This document shows positions 43,798 to 54,685 of a stretch of DNA of 64,000 bases, piece after piece; position 1 is the first letter of the stretch, and every line of letters starts with the position of its first letter. The notes below the pieces were generated by a model. That model was not told the origin of the DNA, did not search any database, and was given only the letters and a program-made list of their open reading frames with translations. The position numbers and the translations under genes were made by a program. This DNA is from Metellina segmentata (Eukaryota; Arthropoda; Arachnida; Araneae; Tetragnathidae): assembly GCA_947359465.1 (NCBI GenBank), contig OX375879.1:120420557-120484556 (forward strand). Reading direction: 5' to 3'.

Positions 43798-43894
43798 ACG
43801 TCTATCGTGGAAATATCCGAAATCTTTCACAAGTATGTCCCTCAAGAGAGCTGGTTCAGCCACGGACAATACTGGATTACTTGCTTCATAATGT
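43798..43894 (-). CDS. Cytochrome P450 (CYP3 clan) exon, equivalent to CYP3A exon 4
   Basis: 97-bp exon with acceptor TTTTGTTTCAG before 43894 and donor GTAGGT after 43798. Its first base completes the Gly codon left open by the 53-bp exon. It encodes HYEASNPVLSVAEPALLRDI then LVKDFGYFHDRR, the P450 stretch usually written as xPxLxxxDPELIKxILVKDF. It ends in phase 0 and so joins the ILKSGMK exon directly. The alternative GT four bases later would break the frame. Confidence 0.9.
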
Positions 43895-44500
43895 CTGAAA
43901 CAAAATGGTTGTTGCATCATTACTATTCATATGGATACAGAGTACGCGAAAAGATATATAACCTATCAAAAGTACTATATGGTATAAATTTATTTCACTA
44001 TAAAATAGCAAGGTAAGTCAATTGTTTTATAGGTGGGTAAATAGATAATAACTCTCTCTATTATCCCCTATAGAACATAGCAATTTTGATTCTATTGTTG
44101 CTACTTTAGATCAATGATTTCTCATTTCATTATGGATAAGTGCATGTTAATTCTCTGAGCTATATGAAGACGAAGAAGTCCCAACCTCAAGGAGGGTTAA
44201 CTTTCCAAATGGTTTCGATGAATGTTTCGAATTAAAATAATGTTCTTGCAATCTTAAAAATGTGCATTGTCTATTGTATACGGTGTTCAGAACAGTTAAA
44301 TGAGAATCCTTAATAAAATCTCCACTGATAAATCATGATGGGATGGACTGAACACAAGACTCACCATTGCACGTAAGTACTGATACTTCTCACGCATGTG
44401 CACCATGTGTGAGTGACGTCATAGAGGACGGTGAAAAACCAACGAATCAGCGGGCTTAAAATTTTTACATGGATTCCACTCGAGTAAGGTAGGTTACATG
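43895..44500. other. P450 intron, nothing recognised
   Basis: No exon or repeat recognised other than AT-rich sequence. The candidate splice-like ACTCAC at 44361 is not followed by P450-like coding. Confidence 0.4.
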
Positions 44501-44504
44501 CTAC

Positions 44505-44725
44505 CCGGAATTTGAACCACGGTCAGATGACAAGAACAACACCTGGAGCTGGCACCCCACCCCAATCTTTCAGTCCATGCCAACGGGAGGATATTTGATG
44601 CCTCGACCGATATAACGTGCACCAGCCCTCGTGTACAAGACGTTCTTTGGCTGAATCAAGATCAAAGTTCCAACTAGCGACCCTCCGGTTGCTAAGCCTC
44701 TGCTCTTCTAACTGGGATATCGCGA
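44505..44725 (-). repeat. SINE copy (minus) with tRNA-like head
   Basis: Complement reads CAGTTAGAAGAGCAGAGG, GCTTAGCAACCGGAGGGTCG, then the body with GGGCTGGTGCACGTTATATC and CATCTGACCGTGGTTCAAA. Confidence 0.8.
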
Positions 44726-45368
44726 TCCGTGTATGTCCCGATACTTGATGTCTGCTACTTGCGTTTGATCACAGCATGGACACGGCGCTATAAAAACCCG
44801 AATTCAGTCATCCTTACTTATATATATATATGTCCCTGCAAACACTGGAAATCCTTAACCTTTAGACTATGGCTGGTACAGCAGTTGTACCATGATCGCG
44901 TCAATAAATAATTTAGACAGCAACCAGTACATCAGTTGCACCTTGGATTCATCAGTTGCACCTTGGAAGTTATAAAAATCGCGCTTGTTATACCTATAGC
45001 CGTGGTCAAAAGGTTAAAAACAAACCCTAAATTCCATGAATTTTTCAATGTTCTGAAGTCTTCTTTACGGTTCAAGATACATATTTGGTGAAACTGTGCC
45101 AAACATAAGACAACGTCATGCAAGAAGTATCACGAAAGGGAAAAAAAGGGATTTTGGAATAGAGTAGTGAGAAGAAAGCAGGAAAAGTTCCATAGAGATA
45201 GGAGGTGTGCCTCTAACGGTCAATATTTTGAAGGATGAATACTTAGACTTGTAGTAAAAAGTAAAGAAAGATTTGGATACATTTGATGAAAATAGAAAAT
45301 GTCCCATAATGTAATTTGCTTATCGAGAGTTCTTGTTATTTCTATATAAATCGAAAATAGTAACTTAC

Positions 45369-45421
45369 CCGTATATGCGTCCCAGTTTTACATACCGGTC
45401 GTTCTCCATAAAATGGAAAGG
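45369..45421 (-). CDS. Cytochrome P450 (CYP3 clan) exon, equivalent to CYP3A exon 3
   Basis: 53-bp exon with acceptor TTTTCGATTGCAG before 45421 and donor GTAAGT after 45369, phase 0 to phase 2. It encodes PFHFMENDRYVKLGRIYG, the P450 stretch near KPFHIAENEWYQKYGKVYG. CYP3A4 exon 3 is also 53 bp as I recall, in the same phases. The next exon upstream (proline-rich hinge) was not located between here and 54044. Confidence 0.9.
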
Positions 45422-47690
45422 CTGCAATCGAAAAAATAAACTAGTTTAGCACTAAGTAATAATTTACATTAAAACACACACAATTTAATGAAAGAGTAAA
45501 ATATACAAAGCTAAATTGTAGAATCTCTGAACGGACGGTTGAGTAAATAACATTTCCGCCACACTTCATTTACTGATCTCTTGAAAACCAACAGAAAAAT
45601 TATCTTGAAAATATGTAGAACATTTTTAGTTATCCCGTTTCTCGTAGAAACAAGTTTGCTCAAAATCACAGAGAAAAAGGAAATTAAATATTTTAAATGG
45701 AATTGAAAAACTGCTATCCAGATCTATTCAAATTGCCTATATATTTATATTCCCTGTCGGGACAAAAAAAAACAGTTTAGCAAAGAAAAAAAATCTAAAT
45801 ATTACGAATATTGAATGAAATGAAATTGTCAAAAATCGACTTTCTGCGTAGTGAGATACCTTACCAATCTAATTAGTATTCATATAGCAGACATAACTCT
45901 AGAGCAATGAATCACGCCAGTACTATTTTTATTTTATTGGTGTAATTTTACAAACAATTCCTTAGATACCAAACGAGGTGTACGCGAAAATACCACTTTC
46001 TATACGTAAGTGTGTTTAAGATGCAGCAAATTTTATAACTATAACGTATTTAAAAAATTATTTTTCCCGCATCACCGAAAATCCAACGTCACACGTACGA
46101 AATATAGGAAGATGGAATGCATGAACTGAGATAACAAGAAATACGTAAAGGATTTCGTGCGACTTCCATTGCGTGAACAAACTGACTTCACTCTTATCCA
46201 AGAAGTTATCGAAATCAGCCAGTTAACCTTCCGGGTGGTTGTCTCAACGATATATCTCGTCATAAGCAAAAATAACCAGATCTTCATGGACGAGAAATTT
46301 CGTTCCCCGAAGCCCTCGTTGTATCTTTGTGATTAGAAGAAAATCAACAAGAACTTGATTTCGTCGTCATCAAAAGATAGGTAAAGTCTTGATGGCGACA
46401 AATCACATCATTAACAATATTGGCCAGATCTTAAAGGAACAAGGTAGGGCAGGTGTTCCATATATCGCCTACCCTAACTATTTCTCTGTATCTCAACATC
46501 CTGGGTTGGGAAATCAAGCTGGAAACTAAATGAGTATCACTAGGAATTATTCTCTTTTGGTTTCCAGAGATCATACACCTTCTTTACTTTTGTCAGTTTA
46601 AGTTAACTAGTAAAACTTCAAAACGTTTCCCAAGAGTATTTTCAAAAGTGGGTTCTTAATATCGCCTACTTATGTTCCTATTATCACCCACCTGACAAAA
46701 TGAAGAGCTATTATTAAGAACGAGTTTCTAATGGAGCATACATACCTACCTTTAGTATTTAATGTACTTTTTCAAGTCATACTATGAAGTAAATGATGAT
46801 TTGGAAACACTTACCTGGCTATTCCATGAATGGATTGGACACAAAAATCCAATCACAGCCTCCAATACTTCAGGTGCAATAGTGTTGTTAATAGAACGAA
46901 TAGGAAACTTGCCGTGGTCGCTATGTGTGGCAAAACCCTATACCGTCAAGGCAACTACATAAACGCATAGATGTCGCGCATAGTAGCTTGCAAACACGAG
47001 TAGGCGATATTAAGCACAGGAGCGATATTTGGAACACCTACCCTATCTGGTGGAAACCACTTGGAGGGTTAAATGTTCAACCATGGTTAGATACCACTGC
47101 GAGTCTTTTTGTCGCAATCGATAAGCCACGACACTTGTAACTTCACGTCAAATTACGACATTTTTTGCGATCCGTCCAAAGTTTACCACACATTACTGGT
47201 ATCCCTGGACCAGGTTTTTTTATTCTTTTTTAGACTTTCGCTGTATGTCAATTCACTTTCCTATACAAACCTTTTTATAGCCTTCGTACAGCGATCCAAG
47301 GATGGGAACCGTATTCGCTGATGGCAGTCCTCGCTTCTTCCAATAACTGAAGTGTCGAACAGAGAACCTGAAATCGAGATGGTGCCGTGGGTAAGACATG
47401 GAAAAATATAGTAGTCCTTTCGAAAAGTTTCACACTTGCGGGGTTCTGTTCTGACCTGACTATAAAATGCGAAGGGTGGTTAGGATGCAAAAAAGTTTTA
47501 TTCTAGACAAGTAAGACAGAATTCCCTTACGTTACACGGGTTGAATTGGTTAGGGTTCTTCCTATGGGGTTTTAAATTGTTTTAGCTCTCTCTGCAGACC
47601 CAGGAAACATAGTACGAGGATTAATGAGCAGCATACTTCACTTGCAGGGTTCTAAGGAGCTTTTGTTGTGGAAAGGAACACTTAACACCA
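45422..47690. other. P450 intron with a possible 604-bp inverted-repeat element
   Basis: No missing P450 exon recognised. Ends at about 46446 (GGTAGGGCAGGTGTTCC) and about 47049 (inverted GATAGGGTAGGTGTTCC) form an inverted pair of roughly 28 bp, a possible MITE of 604 bp without a clear target duplication. Its interior repeats AATATCGCCTAC several times. The remainder is unassigned. Confidence 0.35.
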
Positions 47691-47692
47691 TA

Positions 47693-48140
47693 TATCTATG
47701 TTTTTCGTGGTATGGTGTGGGGTCTTTGAATGTTTTTCCTGGTCAATAGGACGCTGACGCCTGCATGAACATTTTGGACAATCAGGTTCTTCCTACGCTC
47801 TGCAATTTTATGGAATAGACAAATGTTACTTTCAGGACGACAACGATCCATGTCATCTTGCAGCCTCCGTAAAGCAGTTTTTTCAAGATATGGATGTAAA
47901 ACGTCTTCCCTGGCCTGCTCAGAGTCCCGACCTAAACCTCTTAGAACATGTGTGGGACGAGTTAGAGCGACGCTTACGGACCAGGGAAACACGTCCGAAT
48001 ACTATAGCTGAGCTGGCGATATTCTTGCAGCAGGAATGGACACAAAAACCCATATGTGTGTCCAAACCTTGTAGAAAGTATGCCCAGAAGGGTTGCTAGT
48101 GTAAATGCAGCACGTTGGGGACAATCCCTCTATTAAAGCA
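47693..48140 (+). pseudogene. Tc1-like transposase, C-terminal half
   Basis: After frameshifted sequence resembling VVW-GVF-SWSG near 47705, the frame from about 47815 reads CYFQDDNDPCHLAAS, RLPWPAQSPDLNLLEHVWDE and LERRLRTRE. The second Asp and the Glu keep the DD34E spacing. The first half is missing and upstream frames are broken, so it is inactive. It is a different Tc1 lineage from the copies at 4122 and 60402. Confidence 0.78.
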
Positions 48141-48214
48141 TGTATTCTTTCCCTTATACCATCACATCTTTCTGTTCGGTCCAATATTGTAGGGTAGAGT
48201 GTGTACATATATAC

Positions 48215-49582
48215 TATATATAAAAGAATGTGCTTGTATATTCGCTATGCAAATCTACACGATTTGACCAATCCACACCCAATTTGGTACACGTATACTT
48301 TAGAATACTGCAGAAACCAAAGGGTCAGGTGGGGGAAAGTGGGCCCATGGGGGTAAACTGCAAACTCTCTTCCACTCCATCTGTAAATACTGTTTTAGCC
48401 ATTGAGAATTCAAAGAAAAGGCGAAAAAGAGTACAGTGCAAGATTGCCGAGGTTTTAACCAATTAAAAGGTTTTGGAAAGGTTGGATCTCTTCGCACTTC
48501 GAATTTGGCCGAATTTGACACTGAGCGTTGCCCGTGGTGTTGCGAAGCAAACCAACACCACAGACAATACCTTAATGGCTGTTATCCAAAAGTCCAACAC
48601 CACGGGCAACTCCGTTATGGCTGTTTTCCAATAGTATGCACTAATTTCAGTACTACCCCCAATTTTCAACACCATGGGGTAAAGTGGGGCTATCAAAACA
48701 TGCTCTTTTAAATGCATCACTGTGAGAAAATAATCTAACAAAACTGAATGGTTATACTTCATGTTTAATCTATATGAATCTAATGTATGTAAAATGCATC
48801 AAAAGTTTCATTTAAATAAATTTAATAGTTTGATTTTAGGGGTTTTTCTAAAAAAAAAAAGCTTGATTTTACCCCCAATTTCCCCCACCTGATCCTAGGC
48901 TATTTCTTTCCTGACTTCAAACCAACCTGTAGCCAAGAAAATTGGCACACAGATAGTCCTAAAAGTGCCTTTCGAAGCCACAATTTCATAATTTAAAGTT
49001 AGTTTTCCTGCAATAATTGGACATGGAAAAGGAAACACGTTCTACAGGGTTGGTATCTGAGTTGTTGTTTCTTATGCCTACACTGGCAGACCAGAGGAGT
49101 GCCAGGCCCGTCGAAGACGGCAAGAGGCGAGGGGGTGCGCCTTCCATGTTATTGAGCCCCATTGGGAGGAAGTCCGACTTTGCTCGACATACATGACTCA
49201 TCCGTTTTACAGGAAGGTCCCTTTCACACATCCATTCACTCACACATATCGTAATTTAGATCCCAATCAGAGGACGATAACCCCCTGATCAGGTACCCCC
49301 AGAGGTATTGATTTGGTGTGGGAACATGGGGGACATTGTGACCACGACCTATTTAACGTGCCCCAGTCACCAATAGTGAACACGACGGTCTTTAGCCAGG
49401 TCGAAGCGCCGATCTCGCAATCATCAGAATTGGAGGGTCCGCCGAGGACAGAATCCACAACCCTTCTGATGCGAGCCCGACGCTCTACTGACTGAGCTAC
49501 CGCGGCTCGGTATCCGAGTTAACACACATGGAAATATCGCGGTCCTATTTCAAACCCGAGGAACGCCGGGTTATTCAGCTAG
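48215..49582 (+). mobile_element. Helitron-like non-autonomous element, interrupted by a SINE
   Basis: Starts in TATATACTATATATAAAAG with AAATCTACACGATTTGACC, has GAAAATTGGCACACAGATAG at 48938, and ends GAACGCCGGGTTATTCAG-CTAG at 49579-49582. A minus-strand SINE (49255-49510) lies near the 3' end. Shares its landmarks with 10293-10658 and 54686-55920. Helitron assignment is inferred from the CTAG end and stem. Confidence 0.5.
49255..49510 (-). repeat. Full-length tRNA-derived SINE (minus), best-preserved head
   Basis: Complement begins GCCGCGGTAGCTCAGTCAGT, AGAGCGTCGGGCTCGCATC and GAAGGGTTGTGGATTC. These match tRNA box A (TAGCTCAGTnnGTAGAGC) and a decayed box B, the internal RNA polymerase III promoter. 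The body (AAGACCGTCGTG, GGCACGTTAAATAGGTCGTG) and tail (CCTCTGATTGGGATC) follow. This copy gives the clearest view of the SINE's tRNA origin. Confidence 0.88.
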
Positions 49583-49744
49583 TTGGATATAAATTGTTCA
49601 GTGATCATACTGATGCTCATTGTTATTCCTATGGGGGTTTCGAATTGATTTTTGCCCCATCTGTACACCCAAGATAAATCAGAGATTAAAAAAAGTAGTC
49701 TTTATATTCCACAGAATTCTAAAACATAAGTGTCAAACTTGTGA

Positions 49745-50346
49745 ATGGGTCAAACAGTGATCGTATCGATGCTCAATCTTATTCCTATCAAATTGTTTTC
49801 AACCCCCTCTACAGAGCTAGAACAAATCGAATGGGTCAAACAGTGATCGTATCGATGCTCAATCTTATTCCTATCAAATTGTTTTCAACCCCCTCTACAG
49901 AGCTAGAACAAATCGAATGGGTCAAACAGTGATCGTATCGATGCTCAATCTTATTCCTATCAAATTGTTTTCAACCCCCTCTACAGAGCTAGAACAAATC
50001 GAATGGGTCAAACAGTGATCGTATCGATGCTCAATCTTATTCCTATCAAATTGTTTTCAACCCCCTCTACAGAGCTAGAACAAATCGAATGGGTCAAACA
50101 GTGATCGTATCGATGCTCAATCTTATTCCAATCAAATTGTTTTCAACCCCCTCTACAGAGCTAGAACAAATCGAATGGGTCAAACAGTGATCGTATCGAT
50201 GCTCAATCTTATTCCTATCAAATTGTTTTCAACCCCCTCTACAGAGCTAGAACAAATCGAATGGGTCAAACAGTGATCGTATCGATGCTCAATCTTATTC
50301 CTATCAAATTGTTTTCAACCCCCTCTACAGAGCTAGAACAAATCGA
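49745..50346 (+). repeat. 86-bp minisatellite, 7 units
   Basis: Units begin ATGGGTCAAACAGTGATCG at 49745, 49831, 49917, 50003, 50089, 50175 and 50261 and are almost identical. A diverged unit precedes them (about 49590-49680). The array ends exactly where a SINE body begins (50347). Open frames across it have no independent support. Confidence 0.95.
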
Positions 50347-50580
50347 ATGGGTGAACCAACCAAACACCGTCGTGTGCAAAGGGGGTTGGTGCGCGTTCAA
50401 TCAGTCGTGGCCTCCAATTTCCTCACGTTGGCGCGGTGTGGAAATTTGGAGATTGAGGTGCCAGCTCAGGTGTTGTCCTCCTCATCAGACGGTAGACTTG
50501 TCTTTCCATGGGGAGTTGATCCCGGACCGGCGTGAATAACCCGATGTGTTTCTCCAATGCGAAGCTAATTGAATTACCTT
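50347..50580 (+). repeat. SINE copy next to the 86-bp array
   Basis: Body from CCAACCAAACACCGTCGTG through GGCGCGGTGTGGAAATTTGG to the tail TGTTTCTCCAATGCGAAGC. The tRNA-like head is replaced by the minisatellite. Confidence 0.8.
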
Positions 50581-50639
50581 CCACGAGTCCCTTAGTGAAC
50601 TAGCAAGTTAATGTCGCACACTAGAGTGCGAGGACAATG

Positions 50640-50825
50640 CCTAGTCATTTTTAACACCACGTTCAGATGACGAGAGCAACACCTGAGGGTGTTAACATTT
50701 GAGGCCACGAGCGATTTAACCAGACCTCATGTACACGATGGTCATCAGCTTAACCTAGTTTAGAACTCACAACCCTCCGGTTGGGAGTCCGTTGCTCTTG
50801 CAACTAGACTGTGGCGTCCCCTAGT
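50640..50825 (-). repeat. SINE copy (minus)
   Basis: Complement has CCACAGTCTAGTTGCAAGAG, CAACGGACTCCCAACCGGAG (head) and the shortened body to CGTCATCTGAACGTGGTG. Confidence 0.75.
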
Positions 50826-51082
50826 ATCAACATCCAGAAGCATGTATTTACAATCTTTCTACACATAAAACTAGAAATTCGTTTGTTTAGTTATGGCTGT
50901 ATTGTAACCTGAGTGAGGGGCAATATCACGATCATTAAATGGAAATGCTTCCGCAAGTTCAGTTGCTCATTTTTAGAACAGATCGTCAGCTTAGAGCAGA
51001 AACCCATTAACTGACATTTTTTCGATGACATTGAATGCTTATTTTCACGACGATTATAACTGCCACCACTGATGCCCAGCTC

Positions 51083-51891
51083 GGAACAGCTACACTCTAC
51101 GTTTATGAGTGATGGCAACGGCTTTGGCGATTTTTTTTTTGGCGCACTTCTAAAGTCGCCAATGAAATAATTATTTTCTAACTCTTTTAATGTCACAATT
51201 TTTTTTTCTTTTTACAACACACTTTTTAAGCATATTTCAGAACGTTTTAAAAAGTATATTAAAAAATTTTTTTCACAAAAGTAGTAAGCTTAAGCACATA
51301 TTAAAACACATTTGTGAACCAGCAGAGAAACTAAGCTACAAATGGTAAGAATACCCTGAAACTTATCAATTACACTAAATAAAGTGAGCATGTTGAAAAA
51401 GGAAAAAGATTTACAAAAGAAAAAAAGCAAGAAATAATACCTGATAAAGTCAGAATTCTCTCGTAAAAAATAATGAAAACGAAAATGGTCAAAAAAACAA
51501 AACTCTTATCCTGTCGTCAAAACTATTATAACAAAATAAAAATTCCACAACTGTCAAAATACAAATAAAAGGACCAATGGTATCACAGAAAACGATTTAA
51601 AAGGACCAATGCAATCAAAGGATATTTAAAAACAAAATAACCAATGGGAGGAAAGAAAAAATTTCAAACGAATCAATGAAATGAAACGACTTTAACGGAT
51701 TTTGGAAGAACTTTCTAGAATATTCAAAATGAAAATTGAAAGTTTCCGTTTACCGAGATTGCCATGAAAACCACAACAACAGCAACGAAAGATGGGGTTG
51801 CCTTAATTTATCGTAACTCGCTACTAGAAGTGCGCCAAAAAAAATCGCCAAGCCGTTGCCATCACTCATAAACGTAGAGTGTAGCTGTACC
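51083..51891. mobile_element. 809-bp MITE with 8-bp target-site duplication
   Basis: Terminal inverted repeats of about 65 bp begin GG(A/T)ACAGCTACACTCTACG and contain TTTATGAGTGATGGCAACGG and GGCGCACTTCTA. CCCAGCTC flanks both sides exactly (51075-51082 and 51892-51899). The interior is AT-rich, with no transposase. An 8-bp duplication fits hAT, and also Merlin; the GG ends do not settle it. Confidence 0.85.
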
Positions 51892-51899
51892 CCCAGCTC

Positions 51900-52972
51900 T
51901 TAGGACTGATGTCCACAGGTTGCCGGCGAATCCATTGACTTTTCATCTGACAGAAAGCATCGGTCTCTTGTCATGATCCAGCATCTCTCCAGTTAAACTG
52001 ATTTTGCCTATTTAACTGGACACCAATAAAGAAGAGTTTCCCAGGAACTTCTAGTTGCTTCCATTTCTGAAACTGAATAATAATTTAACACTTCCCTCTT
52101 CACTCAACCCCTACTTGATGGAGAAAGCATAGGCGCAAGTTTCCCGAGGTAAGAGAGAAGTGACTGTAGGTCAGGGGTCATCGGGAAGTGAGAAAAGCAG
52201 ACAAGGACAGAACGATAGAGCGAAGATGTGGGTGGAATTTTAGAACCGTTCGATTGTTGAGAGCAGATTTATTATAACCTTTACTCAAATTTACTTTTCA
52301 GAGTTCTTTTATTCTTTTGCCATTCACTAACCACACGAGGAACCTTACAGTAACGTAAGATTTTTTAACCTCCAATCTTATAGTTACTTTTTAAACAGCT
52401 ATCCATTGAGAATAATTTCTTCGTTATTCAACGAGTTTCTGTTCTAAGCTTGCGATATAATAGACATTCTAATAATTTTGGAGAGACATAAGATAATGAG
52501 AGAAAAGGATTGATTATTTTATTTTTCTCTTGAACGTTTCTCTATATTTGCTTGTTCGTGAATTACACTTTGGGTACTACCTGTTTAGACAAAACCCACA
52601 CAAACATGTATGTAGATGAGAGATCTGTGTAACACATTCTGAATATCACTGGTTACACAACCCCCCCCCCACACACATTTTTAAATGAGGGGGTTGTGGA
52701 CCACTTTGGGAACTTTGAGAGAAAACTACATACACACCTACACATATGTGTATCAAATTGAAAGTAACGAATAGTATACGTATATGCAAACCACATATAG
52801 AAATTTGTAGAGATGCGTTTTGTGGAAATTTCTGAAATTTGCCAAAGGGCCCTGTTAGGCGAAGCTGCGCCAAACACAAGACAACGTCGAGCTAGGTAAG
52901 ATAATATTAATTAGATAGGTGAAAGGAGGGTTGGGGAGGGTAAGCGGAGCCCCCTACGTGAAGTAAAAAAAA
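51900..52972. other. P450 intron 1 region, nothing firm
   Basis: No gene recognised. A minus-strand stretch near 52065-51985 reads KWKQLEVPGKLFFIGVQL and looks faintly like the P450 proline hinge, but splice sites do not fit (see rejected list). 52663-52673 is a short C-tract. Confidence 0.4.
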
Positions 52973-52976
52973 TGTT

Positions 52977-53893
52977 TTACGGTATCCGAACACGTTAAAA
53001 ATGTCATTTTTGATCAAAAATTACAAAAAAGTTTCTGAGCTTATTTGATAGTATTTATTTGACTTTCCAAAATATATTTAATTTTTTCTCCCAGTGAATT
53101 AGTCGCAGAGATATTAAGATTTTAATCAAGGTGGAAAAACCGGAAATAGGAAAGGAAAACACCAAAAGTGGCCGAAAGGCCAAAAACCAATCAAAATTTA
53201 AATTTAAAACTTACTTATTTTGCATGTATAATTTTATAAATGCTTCTCAAATGTTTAAATGATTTCTCTTTAGGAAATAATGTGACTATTTTAAAGAGAA
53301 GTGAAGAACAAAATGGTTTGCACAAACAGTAAAAGCAAGAGAGAGCAAACGATACACTTCAAACTATTTTTTACTCTAAATTTATTTTTATGCATTATTT
53401 TCTCACTTGTAAACAAAAAGTTAAGGATGGAGTCTCGTAAACTTTCCGGAAATTGTTCTTATAATGTTGTCTAGGGAATGAACTAGAATAATTATGCTGA
53501 GTTAAAAAGTTTTTTAACTATGACCATTTCTTTAATAAATAGAACTATAAAACTATCAAAAATCTTGTATTTATTTTTCGATCGCTTGTAACATATTTGT
53601 TTATTTAATTATCGTTTTGATTCTAGTTCATTGCCTAGAAAATGCATGTAGTTTATTTGGGTAGCATCATTTTTCAAATGGATGGACCAGAATTTCATGT
53701 AGCACACTTGAAGCTTTTGACAAATTTATTTAAATTTCATACATAATTATCATTTTTACAAAATTATTTCTATATATTTTAAATATTAATATCCCCTATG
53801 ATATTGTTTAATAACACTAAACTTAAAAATATCATTAAAGTGTTTCAATACCACATTTAAAAAAAAGGGACTCGAATGTGTCCGGATACCTTA
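52977..53893. mobile_element. ~917-bp TTAA-type MITE, older copy
   Basis: Inverted ends GGTATCCGAACACGTT and, inverted, GGTATCCGGACACATTCG. TTAA follows the right end, and the left flank TTTAC may be a mutated TTAA. Similar in size and AT-rich interior to 54953-55877. No coding capacity. Confidence 0.5.
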
Positions 53894-54043
53894 AAAAGCA
53901 TCAGGATTCAAACGGAATACACCACAACGACGTTTGGGCTGCTGCGAGAATATATGAAATGGTGGTTTGCGCTGTTATTGACTTCAATTCAATTCCAAAA
54001 CAAGCGTTTATACTATAGTGTATAGAGATAGCATTAAGCTTAC

Positions 54044-54123
54044 CAGTAGAGTAGAAAAACCGACACTACCCCGAGAAGTAGAGTGAAGGCCACAGGCCCG
54101 TGGAGGAGTTCCATGCCGGTCAT
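54044..54123 (-). CDS. Probable first exon of the cytochrome P450 gene (signal anchor)
   Basis: From the ATG at 54123-54121 (context AAACATGAC) the exon encodes MTGMELLHGPVAFTLLLGVV and SVFLLYW up to donor GTAAGC after 54044, 80 coding bases ending in phase 2. The hydrophobic run fits the N-terminal anchor that holds microsomal P450s in the ER membrane, and CYP3A exon 1 also ends in phase 2. Strand and position fit the downstream exons. The frame is open further upstream, so the 5' limit is uncertain. Evidence is topological, not motif-based, so this is probable only. Confidence 0.5.
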
Positions 54124-54350
54124 GTTTACACTTTCTCCGCTCAGCTCTGGGGTGTGACCAGCGTCTGCTTTCGCCTCTCGAATGGATTGCACGCGCTGGA
54201 GGACGGAAATACGTTTCGAAAAAAAAATTGCAAAAATACTTAGGGGTGAGACACAAAATAAAAATAGTAATTCGGAGGTCGTACTGACTAAAGTCTCGCG
54301 TTGATTCAACATCAGAACAAAGGCCTCATCAGGTATTATCTTTTTGACAG

Positions 54351-54390
54351 TTCACTTCGACATGAAAGGCGAGTTATATTCAGTTTCAAG
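54351..54390 (+). CDS. Putative exon of an unknown plus-strand gene
   Basis: An acceptor-like TATCTTTTTGACAG precedes 54351 and donor GTAAGC follows 54390. The reading HFDMKGELYSVS-R joins in phase to the exon at 54569. Alternatively the ATG at 54362 is a start codon. The first base lies about 230 bp from the P450 start on the other strand, so the two genes would be head-to-head. Product not recognised. Confidence 0.4.
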
Positions 54391-54568
54391 GTAAGCCTGT
54401 ATCGTTTAATCGCATTTATGTGTCGCATTATTGAGCGAAAGAAGTGTTCTCGTGCGCTGTTGACGCTCAGGTTGGAACGCGAACTTCCAAATGGAGTGTG
54501 GAACTGGAAATTTATCGAACTGATTTGGAAAGTATAAGTGGTTCCCCATTCGTTTCGTTTCTTCACAG

Positions 54569-54635
54569 GAAGGAACATGTCGTCACGAAATTGTTCTTCA
54601 AACTCCACAAAATTGAAGAAACGGAATACGTCATC
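54569..54635 (+). CDS. Putative exon of the same unknown plus-strand gene
   Basis: Acceptor GTTTCTTCACAG before 54569 and donor GTAAGT after 54635. It reads KEHVVTKLFFKLHKIEET then EYVI, ending in phase 0. I recognise no family and found no following exon. Good splice signals on both sides are the main support. Confidence 0.45.
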
Positions 54636-54685
54636 GTAAGTTAAATTTGGTGAGTTCTAAGACAAAGACAATTTTAATCCAATCC

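Noticed and set aside
46800..46880. Minus-strand NTIAPEVLEAVIGFLCPIH before a GTAAGT donor as a P450 or host exon
   Set aside because: No P450 similarity, and it falls within the possible inverted-repeat element at 46446-47049.
49440..49510. A functional tRNA gene on the minus strand
   Set aside because: Box A is good but box B and the acceptor stem are decayed, and the SINE body follows directly.
49741..50539. Open frames across the 86-bp array
   Set aside because: They exist only because one unit lacks stops in some frames; 86 is not a multiple of three, and composition is that of a repeat.
51985..52080. Minus-strand KWKQLEVPGKLFFIGVQL as the missing P450 exon 2
   Set aside because: It resembles a proline hinge only loosely, lacks the PxPxPFxGN core, and no GT donor in phase 0 follows at a suitable place.
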